Assembly (NCBI GenBank): GCA_964019155.1
Contig: OZ025239.1
Span: forward strand, 101,983,798 to 102,047,797
Length of the DNA stretch: 64,000 nt
Direction: 5' to 3'
Source: Osedax fenrisi
Taxonomy: Eukaryota; Annelida; Polychaeta; Sabellida; Siboglinidae
A model generated the notes under the pieces. That model saw nothing but the letters and a program-made list of their open reading frames with translations, did no database searches and was not told the DNA's origin. This document shows, piece by piece, positions 54,152 through 64,000 of this stretch (its first letter is position 1; every line of letters starts with the position of its first letter). The translations under genes and the position numbers were made by a program.

Positions 54152-57100
54152 ACACACACACATATATATATATATATGCCTAGAGGTAACCATAGTAATA
54201 ACAAATACACACACACTAGATTATATTATTCTCTATACGTGTGCAATTCGTGACACGCGTCCATACGTGGCCACCATCGTAACGTCCGTAGCGCGTTCGA
54301 TACCGCACTGGTCGGCCATTGCAATAAACCACACACCCGTACAGGTACGTACAGCGATTGGACGGAATGTTCTGCGAGTTGTGGCGGGGGTACCAGGACC
54401 AGGTCATACGGAACTGACGCCAAATACCTGCAGATGATTGACTGTAACACACACGTATGCGGAGTAGGTTCGTACCTGAGTGGCAGTGACGTATTAGTAG
54501 TGTGCTGCATGTGCGGCGCACTACGGTTACTATACGTGTAGTGTGTGTGCGTGATATGCTGTGTTCTGATTGGTTAGTAAAGTTAATGTAGAACACGTGA
54601 CTTGACGGGCTAACTTAAATTAGAGAACATATATCAAATAGAATTATTAAAACGTCTATTTTATGATTCTCTTTACTTGCATGAGAACATGTGATTATAC
54701 ATTTATATTCACTAATATATTAAATCCTATATGATATTTCGTAATAATTATTTATAATATGTTATTATATTATTATTATATAAATATTATAATTTTTAAT
54801 AGAGATTATTTATTTAGATCATGATTTAATCTAATCATGGGAATTATTATAATAAAGTTAATTATTAAATCTAATAATTAATAATAATAATTAAATATAT
54901 CAATATATATATATATATATATATACATATATATAAATATAATGATATCAAAATAAGCGTTATTTCCTTGTATAAATAATATTGACTAAATATGTATGAT
55001 ATCGTGACGTATGTGTAACCCGTATTAGTAGTGCGAGCCACTAGTACACGGTTATAGTATACAGGTCAGCACTAGTATACCGTTATAGTATAGAGGTGAG
55101 CACTATAGTATAACGGGTATACCGTACACAGAAAGGTACTGCCCCAGCGACTTCACGTTCGTGCTCGACTCGTCCGGTAGTATCGGAAACAAGAACTGGT
55201 GGATACAGAAGCAGTTCGTTATCGATTACATTCAATCCATGCAGATTTGTTAGTACTACATCACTACACACGCACGCACACACGCGCGTACATATAGAGT
55301 GAAGCTCGCTAATCGAGAATCCCGCTAACTCGGACTTTTACGAGTGCTAGTTTGTTTTTGTTAGTATGTAAATATATGTAAGAATACATCGATATCTCAG
55401 ACATTTTCGTCGGTCTAGTCCAAGTTAGCTGTAGTTAACTGTACACATTTGTATATGTGAGTATAAAGTCAATAGTAACGCTGGCATTATAAACAGTTAT
55501 CATTATATTAATATAATAGTTATATACTATAAGATATTTACTATATATATGATTATAATATGGATATATTTAAATAATATATTTATATAAAAACGAAAAG
55601 TTCATACTTTGAATAATTAATAAATACAAAAACATAGTAATACATAATAATATACTATAGTATAATATAGTAAAATTGAACAATAGTATATGAATAATAA
55701 TCGTTCAGTATCATCACTATTATCACTATTACAATGGATGTTGTGACTGCCGCGCGTACGTCACCGCCCCCTGTCACGCCTCCTGCCACGCCCCCATTTA
55801 CCCGATACACTCGACCTTCAGCTTACGAGAGTACCAGGATCGGATTCGTGGTATACAGTTACACGGCGGTAGTGAGCTTCGATCTGACCACGTACGGAAA
55901 CAAACAGATGATGATCGAGCACATCTGGAGACTAGACTACATGTCTTCTTCGACTAACACAGCTAGCGGTCTATTGGTTATTACTAGTCACGTGATCACG
56001 AGTGAAGGTCAAACATCGCGCACTATAGTGTGTGCATGCAGTGTTCGCCGTGAACCGATTACGCAAGCGCACCGATATTGCCCGGTCAATGCACGCTCTC
56101 GATATCAATGTAATATCGCTATTTCTTATATCTTATTCTAAAGTGATTTTTTACGAGAAGAAGATAATATTTAAAATAATATGTCAGCGATACAATTTAT
56201 AATTTATAAATGATTCTAAAATTAAAAACAATATATATATATATTATATGTGAGTTTATACGTGAATAGTGTGTATAGTTATGTACATTATATAGGCTAT
56301 GCACGATATGGTGACCAGTACGAGAAGGTCTTCGATCAAACAAATCGCCATCCTTGTCACTGACGGAGAAGCAAACCGTGATGTTGCATTAACGATACCC
56401 CGCGCCACATCTGCTAAAGATGACGACATCACAATTATTGTACTAGGTTAACCTTTAACCTTATTGTATTAGGTTGACATATAACCTTATTGTACTAGGT
56501 TAACCTATAACCTTATTGTACTAGGTTAAACTATCAATATAACCGTTAATTATAGTTTTAATACGATTATTTATTTTAGAATTAAAATTAAATTATTAAT
56601 GTTCATTAATTACGTTATATAACTGGCGTGATTAAATTCTCAATTAAAGACTAAACTCATAGGTAGTAGCTGTTTAAAGTGAGTGCACCATTACGCAGGT
56701 ATCGCTAACTACGACCCCGTGGAAATACTCGCTATATCGTCCGGACCGGAGTACGTGGCTAAGATTTCCAGCTTTTCTTCTCTGCACAACATACTCGGCA
56801 ATATCACGGACATCACGTGCTTCAGTTCAGGTAATCACGTGTTCGGTGACGCGTATCACGTGACCTACGCGCGTGTCACGTGACACCACTATTATCAACG
56901 CGTATAATATCACGTGTTATATCGGCGATCCGTCCTACACAGGACATGACGTCGACTGTAGAAGATGCGAACACACCGTCGGACTCGTACATCAACCCGA
57001 CACGCAGAATTGTCACAGGTTAATACACACGCGTAAACATCACATGATGGTCACATGACAGGCGATGATGATTCACGGCTGCTATGATGATTCACTAACG

Positions 57101-58037
57101 CACACATACTTCATCCGTAGCTACTACGTGTGTATTAAGCTGTCCACCGGTGATTACGTCATTTATAACATGAATTGTCCGGGAAATTCATACTGGAGTC
57201 AGGTTACTATAGTCGTAGTATAGATGTAGTCGTTGTATAGATGTAGTCGTAGTATAGATATAGTTGTAGTCTAGATATATACATGTAATATAATCTAAGC
57301 ATTAGCCAAACTAGGATGAAACCGAGAATACTTTTAGATACAAGTGAACATTGCACACAAATGCAGTCAACAAAACAAGTGATTTATAGTGTCGGTAGAA
57401 AGTATGATTATTTATATGATATATAACTTAATAAGTATGATTCATCATAAACTAAGATACTAATGTGGGTTCGTTACTGTTTAGTCTGTTAGGGGCTGTA
57501 TTCGCACGTACCCTTCTGACGGTTCCTGCGACCATACCGCTGACCCGAAGTCAACGCAAGCAATCACCACTACAGGTTCAGCAACAACAACAACAACAAC
57601 ACTAGAAATTAATACTATAATAGTTGAAAACCACTCACAATTCTATATAAATATACTATAATATAGTATCTTAGTATCCTATGATACACTGTAGCATCTA
57701 AAAACTACGTAAAAAGCTACTTCACTACGTATTTAATATGGAATATAGCGTGGATAATGACATTCTTACGTACGTACACACGCACACAGTGAAAGCGCCG
57801 TGTCCTTTATCACCCGTAGTAGGCGAGCCCACAAAGTTCACGAACGGAGGAGAGGAGTTCTCCTGCCCTCCCGGTACTAAGTTCATTGCTCAGAAATGCA
57901 CTTGCAACGGAACAGGTTAGCCAATGAATTACACAATTGTCATTGACGGTCATAATATAGGTATATAGGTATATAGGTATATATATATAATACTAATAAT
58001 AATATCAGAACATAGGTATGACCATGATAAAAGAACT

Positions 58038-58083
<46 letters not shown>

Positions 58084-60698
58084 GACCTGTAATAATATAA
58101 TAATATAGCATGCTACACGAGCACCCTTAATACCTGCTGTAGCTCGTAGCTTCTCTCTATAACTATACGTCCTGTATCTAGCACACACACATCTTCAGTG
58201 TTATTACGTCACACCCGCTGTGTGTGATGTAACCGGGCTACGACGTCACTCACTTCTCCCTTTCTCCCCCCTTCTCCACCCCCTCTACCCCCTATATTCA
58301 TATACACCTCCCCCGTCGCGAACAGCTACCGCGGATTGTTCGGATGACATGTTGTTACACTTCCCGATGGACTCGCACTTCAATGACGTAACCTGTACCC
58401 GCGCCACGTCATCGGTAGTCGGAACCGGAAGCGTGACCCTGGTCAGCGATGACGTCAGAGGCACCGTCGCTAAATTCAACGATGCGTTTTTAACCGTTAG
58501 TCTCTGGTGACGCGTGACTAGTTGTGATGTTGTTGTTGTCCTATTAGCGATGTTAACGTACGCGCGTACAGTGCATGCACTACACGCGTGTACCACTAAC
58601 CTATATAGATGTGTGTGACGTACACACACACTCATCACGTGATCTAGGGTTCGTTACATTATAAGATGACTCATCCGAGGTTTATGATTTATTGAGATTT
58701 GCTCGATTTATTTTCAATGAAATCCGAGTAAATCATGAAAAATCTCTCGTTTTATATGTGTTTGTAATATTATATATACGTATACGTTCGAATACACATA
58801 TAGATACATACGATATGTTACTTGCAGGTGCCTTACTTAAACTCTTATTTCGCGGGTGATTATGTCGAAGCTCTTTCCGTCTGTCTTTACTACAAGTTCA
58901 CTGAAGTTGATGGTTAATATACATGTAGGCAATGGGTTGCGACCCGGTTTGTATGCATATCGCAATGGGCTATGACCCGATGCATGTGCAATACATAGTA
59001 GATATAAGGCTTTATTAATAAGTGTGTATATGTATATGTATATGTGCGCATTATAACTACTTCTTAGAATATAGTTATATAATTAAGCATTATTAAGCGT
59101 GCTTAATTTTATATTATTTTATAAAATATATACAACTAATATTACACATTTATTTAGGTTTACTATAAACTATATATATATATATATATATATAGAGTTA
59201 TACACATAATTAATGTAATAAATTATGTAATTACTTATCATTTTATGAATATATTTATTATCTATTTTAAATAATATACTATTATAATGGATACTTGTAA
59301 ATATACAGAAATATAATCAATTGATAACGCGTTACATTATTGATTTTCAATCTATAATTAATTGCGAACTAAATTTAAAAAAACTAAGATTAATCTCAAC
59401 TACAAATCGTCACGGTATCGCGGTAAGAACAATAGAATGACGTAATCAACGATGACGTATACTCGTTGTTGTTGTTGTTGTAGGAGATAGTCACGTGATG
59501 GTTAGTAACGGAGATTGCGTGGACTCGCCATCTTTTGAGATCGGAGTGACAGCCGATACCGGAACCACTATGGCCGCTTATGGTGCCGTTGAAACTAGCA
59601 CCGGAAACACGGGTACCGATACAGTTACAGGGGTTGGTGTCCGCTTATAACTAACATCGGGTAACATTGTATATCATAGTATATATATATATTAAAATAT
59701 ATCTAGATTAGATCATTGTTATTCGTGTAAGCTATATCATTATAATGCAACGCGGGCCTATTATATAAAGCATATAATAACGATTATAATGCAGTGATTA
59801 AACTGAATATTATAGTTAGTTATCTAGCGATAATTGGTTGACGGCTTAACATAATCCCAACTCTGACGTCACAGCTGAACAAGAACCAATGGCATCACGC
59901 ATGCTGGGTTTTCGATGGAAGCTCGATGAAGTTCTACAAAGATAAAGTACTTCAAGGAGTCGTAGCCGCTTCAGGTAAGCGCCAACCAATCATCAGCGAC
60001 CTCGTATATAGTTATCTCGGCTAATGTCAATCACAGTAATTTGTGTCGTCATTAAATAATGGATAGTGGACGTGGCTTCAATTCTTAGCCGAACCTATGA
60101 AATAGGTCTTAAAGTGATACTTAGAAGTGATCCTATATACAATTATGTATAAAATAAGAATCTGAATTTGTTAAGACCATGGATATTTTAACGCGATAGC
60201 CGCTTCGATGGGACTTTAGAGCCACTTGTTTATAAGTTAAATCCGTATCTAAATTATGGATAGGATGAAAAGACTCCACCAAAATAAAACAATTTTAACT
60301 TTTTAAATATGAACTCTAATATGAACTATTTTATCTTACTAACATTACACGCGCAATAATTAGAATGTCACGTGATACGAATGTCACGTGACAGAAGTGA
60401 TGTATAATGCTTACGTAACACCGGGCAACCACACGTGATACTACACGCACCCCACCTCACTGACGCATTGTTACGCAACCTATAGGTAATGTGAAGAACA
60501 CCAATGCCGATATGACTATTGGATCCAGGTGCGGAGAAGGCAAATTCGGAGGATTCATTGACGACGTTAGTACTAGTCACGTGTAATATTCACCACGTGA
60601 CTACAATTTAAAACCACGCCTATATTTATTGCCATTCATTAATACAGGTAAAGGTATGGTCCCAAGCGATCTCCCAAGCTGACATCGACTTATTATAA
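53312..60698 (+). CDS. Gene C: complete third copy of the TSP1-vWA-chitin-binding-LamG matrix protein
   Basis: Exons: 53312-53372, 53455-53490, 53771-53917, 54345-54467, 55132-55248, 55822-55976, 56296-56446, 56699-56830, 56943-57018, 57121-57202, 57485-57575, 57790-57915, 58326-58495, 58828-58912, 59484-59632, 59875-59974, 60486-60565, 60648-60698. Lengths and phases equal gene B throughout, so it encodes the same ~643-residue secreted protein. A visible difference from both other copies is Ser for Pro in the chitin-binding domain (exon 10). Exon 13 reads Ser-Asp-Asp where A has Asn-Asp-Asp and B has Ser-Asp-Ala. Exons 1-14 and their introns are almost identical to gene B. Introns 14-17 and exon 15 show many more substitutions and indels, those in exon 15 mostly silent, which suggests the 3' part has a different history. 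Confidence 0.86.
56435..56531 (+). repeat. 26-bp tandem repeat across the exon 7 splice donor (gene C)
   Basis: Same four-unit array as in genes A and B; the real donor is at 56447. Confidence 0.85.
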
Positions 60699-61108
60699 AT
60701 ATTTAGTTAAATATCACTACATTTATTTAATAATTTTGTACGACTTTTTATCCATTCTTTTATAATTTTTATACTATACGTAATATTATATAATTCGTAA
60801 TTTTATACTTATCATTAAATTAAAATTATTTACATGTATTATTGGTCATATTCTGTTATATTATTTCTTACATAATATATATATATTTCATGAATCATAA
60901 ATCCGATTTCTTCAAATATACATCTTCACACCCATATTACTAAATTATTATTTATTCTCTCCAAAATCAATACATTTCTTCTATTGTAATAAAACAGAAA
61001 CAATTTAGTAAACTTTAGTGAACTATACTAATATTTACCTTAATATATTATTTATTGTACACCCTTGCCATGATTCTAACACTGAACCATTTACACACAC
61101 ATACACAT

Positions 61109-61113
<5 letters not shown>

Positions 61114-61163
<50 letters not shown>
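61114..61163. repeat. (TA)n tract downstream of gene C
   Basis: About 50 bp of TA at the locus that has only about 26 bp in unit A (7069-7094) and about 19 bp in unit B (33288-33306). Confidence 0.9.
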
Positions 61164-61165
<2 letters not shown>

Positions 61166-61505
61166 TTAATACCGTAATATGAGATTCAACCGTATCCACA
61201 TATGCACTTTGGATCATATAACTATTAGACACCTTAATGTTGAATATAAATTAGAACCACTTACATATAATATGACAGTATACCGTGAAATGACGTACTG
61301 CCTCGTATTACGAATCAACTATTTCACGAGAGAAATAGAATTACACTCCTCTACTGCTACGATGCAAATATCAACAACGTCCCATACACATATGATCACA
61401 CGATAATATCACGAATATAACCTTGCTATAATCGTCGTCAATGTTACCCTGTTGCTAATCAGTTAATACAGCACATAGTGTAATTATTAAATAATGATCT
61501 TAACA

Positions 61506-63113
61506 TATATTACCTTACATTACCAGGTAGAGCTTGCTCGGCATTCATTGACACCTTTTCTCCCCCATATCTATCGTTCATCGCGTTTGGAAGTTCGTCT
61601 AAGGTGCATTCTGTATCTTCAACCGGTTGATCAATATACGTCTTAGTTGGGCGTCCACGTGACCGTTGACCGTGTTGAGGTTGCCAGAGTAATACAATGT
61701 TTGCCAGTTCGTTATCGGCTCTCCAACAATGTCCCGCGAAGCACATACGTTGTTTTCGAATAGTTTCCGTGACCATTGGGATTCTTTTATACAATTCCTC
61801 GTTTGTTAGATGTTCTTTCCATGATTTGTTTAGTGCAGCTCTAAGCATTCTGGTGTATGATTATTTAGTCGATTTTCAAGAGTCTTTGTTAGTGTCCATG
61901 TTGTCGCTCCATATGTTAAAACAGATTTAACGGTCGTTCGGAAGAAGTTTCTCTTGAGCCTTTCCGATAGTTTTGATTTCCATATTTTCGACATGCTGGT
62001 TATTGGCCTTTGGCGATTCTCACATCTATATCGTGCGCAGTTGATCCGATAAAGCTACCCAAGTAGTTAAAGTCTTTCACTTTTTTAAGGGTTGTACCTT
62101 CACTATAAGTTAATACGTGATCCTCTTTTTGATTAAAAGACATGTATTCTGTTTTGCCGCAGTTGATTTTCAATCTTATATCTTTTTCCTTTTCTTCGAT
62201 TTTATTCAAGAGCTGTTTGATTTCTTCCATTGAGTCAGCTGTTATAGCAATAACATCTGCATAATCAGTATCGGTGATGTAAGTTGCTGGATGTCTCCGA
62301 CTTCGTCTTTTCTTAAGTGTGAAACCAACATTTGGGCTACAGTCTATATATGATTTTAGGACATAATCTAAACAAATTATGAACAGGAATGGTGCTATCA
62401 TATCGCCTTGTAAAATGCCTGTTGTTATCTCAAAGAATTGTGTATCGCCATCTGGAGATCGAACCATAGAGCGGGTATTCATGTACAACATCATTATGGC
62501 GTTGACTGTTTCAGCTGGTATTCCGTAGCTTTTTAAGATGTGCTTCATGTTCTTTCTGTCTATGGAATCGAATGCTTTTGAGAAATCGACGAATATAGTA
62601 CTGCTGGAAGATTTTGCGACTTTACTCCTTCAAGTAATCGACGTATCGTTAGAATTTGGCCGGATGTAGATCTGTTTGTTCGGAAGCCATTTTGGTTTTT
62701 CCTTAATAGTGGATCTATTTTTGGTCTTATCCTATTCAGCAGCATTACATTGTAAATTTTTGCTGCTATTGGTGTCAACGTAACTCCCCTATAATTTGTT
62801 GGTGAAGCAAGATCACCTTTTTTAGGGAAAGGTATCAGGCAGTCTTCTGTCCATCATTGAATTGTTTCTTGAGAGTAAACTCGATTGCAGCATAAAAGAA
62901 GAAATTCTTGCATTTCTGGTATTTTCCAGATTATAGCTGGAATTTCGTCCAAGCCTACAGCTTTACCATTTTGTATTCTTTTGGTGGCTTTCAGTAGTTC
63001 ATCTGAGGTAAAGAGTCCTCTTTTAATATCTAGGTCTTGTTCATTTTCGTCTAAGTTGATATGTCTTGTGGATGTTATTTTCTTGCCTAGAAGCTCTTTA
63101 AAATGGTTGTTAA
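61506..63113 (-). mobile_element. 5'-truncated LINE of the same type, private to unit C
   Basis: Minus-strand RT fragment of about 1.6 kb. It begins inside the RT N-terminal region (KAVGLDEIPA-like residues near 62950), continues through 62560-62778 and 62000-62548 (TGILQGDMIAPFLF; active site Tyr-Ala-Asp-Val), and ends with the GHCWR motif and the GRPTKTY segment in 61510-61848. The tail repeats (G)GTAA. TTAACAT lies on both sides (about 61499 and 63110), a likely target-site duplication. The sequence is clearly different from the LINE in units A and B, and it sits about 0.1 kb from that element's empty site. Confidence 0.85.
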
Positions 63114-63189
63114 CATTTATAATTTAGCAATAATCATAGTAACTTTTATCCTACATACGGCGACTACATTCTCAACTATGCAACTTATG

Positions 63190-63900
63190 TCTCGGGTATA
63201 TGGCTCATTAGGACAACCATGGTTGCAAACGCTAGTAGGCCAGAGTTCCCGGATTAGACTTCGGGCAGTAATTATGTTCTCTTGTGTTTATAAAAAACTC
63301 AGAAAAACCAAGATTTTTGTTTACTATTTGCATTGTATTGTTCTCACAGTCATGTATATTTTTTTCAGGATACAAAAATACTCAAGACAACATATCACAC
63401 CTTATATGAAATCCATTCACTGGCTACCCATCCCTTACCGCATACAATACAAATTACTCCTACTGGCCCACCATACCACCCATAGTAATAAACCTAACTA
63501 TCTTACTGAACTACTTACGAACTACAAGTCATCCCGATCACAACGAACAATACATAAATACAAACTAAATATACCAATAACTTTATCACTTAATAAAAAA
63601 CAGGAATCTTCTTTTTCTATAATATCACCTAAACTATGGAACTCCCTACCTCACTCAATTAGATCTATAGTTTCTGACCACACCTTTAAAGTCAAATTGA
63701 AAACACATCTATTTAATATAGCTTATAATAATTAATATACGATACACCGCCGAAAACTCATTACTGATGTTGATCGCAGTGTCTAAACAAATTGGTTACA
63801 AGGTTACAAGGTTATATGATACATCTATGACTTCTTAAGGGTTCCATTTGTATCATTTATTCAATATATATATATATGAGATTTCAATAAATTATTATTA
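63190..63900 (+). mobile_element. tRNA-SINE of unit C joined to an L2-like LINE end
   Basis: The SINE head (A-box-like TATGGCTCATTAGG, B box decayed to GGATTAGACTTC) matches units A and B up to about 63355. It then passes into a LINE 3' coding end (63355-63735) and resumes at about 63813 with the SINE-type tail CTTCTTAAGGGTTCCATTTG. Units A and B have an uninterrupted SINE here. Confidence 0.65.
63355..63735 (+). mobile_element. L2/CR1-like LINE reverse transcriptase C-terminal end
   Basis: An open frame of about 125 residues encodes the characteristic end of L2/Rex-type LINE proteins: IHWLPIPYRIQYKLLLL, then PNYLTELL, then SPKLWNSLPHSIR and FKVKLKTHLF. It stops at 63733-63735. No upstream RT motifs are present, so it is a 3' fragment. 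Confidence 0.75.
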
Positions 63901-64000
63901 AGCACACTTGTTTATCTTCCCATCTAACCAACTTATAACTTAGCGAAATGATGTAATTATCTTGCGATATAGATGTATACTGATACTGACAAGCACTATT

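Noticed and set aside
1..64000. CRISPR array, operons or prokaryotic islands
   Set aside because: No spaced direct repeats of CRISPR type and no prokaryotic gene structure; introns, SINEs and LINEs show eukaryotic DNA.

Overview
The window is eukaryotic, most likely from a lophotrochozoan invertebrate and plausibly a mollusc. It is AT-rich, full of (TA)n and (CA)n tracts, LINEs, tRNA-derived SINEs and small DNA transposons. Its genes are split into many short exons with GT-AG introns. The main gene resembles the Pif/BMSP family of shell-matrix proteins (vWA + chitin-binding + LamG), which is the reason for the mollusc guess; no ribosomal or mitochondrial marker is present to confirm it.

The window holds two full periods and part of a third of a large head-to-tail tandem duplication. 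The same point recurs after 26,220 bp (unit A to B) and 27,892 bp (unit B to C). Each unit carries one plus-strand, 18-exon gene (A: exons 4-18 at 233-6651, 5' end outside the window; B: 25428-32871; C: 53312-60698). I assembled the gene by joining exons whose phases agree throughout. It encodes about 643 residues: signal peptide, two TSP1 repeats, a vWA domain with intact MIDAS residues, a peritrophin-type chitin-binding domain, a second half chitin-binding module and a LamG domain. All visible exons are open in all three copies, and the proteins differ at only a few residues.

The roughly 18.5-20 kb spacers after genes A and B hold, in order: a nearly complete minus-strand LINE with endonuclease and RT; a tRNA-SINE; a plus-strand fragment of the same LINE type; a 191-bp MITE; a minus-strand CR1/Jockey-like LINE; minus-strand exons of an antistasin-like gene with a hairpin element and a second SINE between them; a 31-bp minisatellite; a 0.98-kb transposon with subterminal repeats; LINE relics; a GC-rich promoter-like island; a 578-bp TTAA-flanked element; and another Jockey-like LINE. 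A TATA box with an upstream CACGTG then precedes the next gene.

Unit C matches B almost exactly up to about 58.9 kb, just after exon 14. Beyond that it is clearly more divergent: it lacks the large LINE, carries a different LINE about 0.1 kb away, and has an L2-like LINE end within its SINE. This looks like a recombination or gene-conversion boundary in the array. Units A and B differ mainly by about 1.7 kb present only in B, plus microsatellite lengths.

Most uninterrupted reading frames here are shadows or run through (TA)n tracts. The real coding content is in short exons found from splice sites, phase and domain residues.
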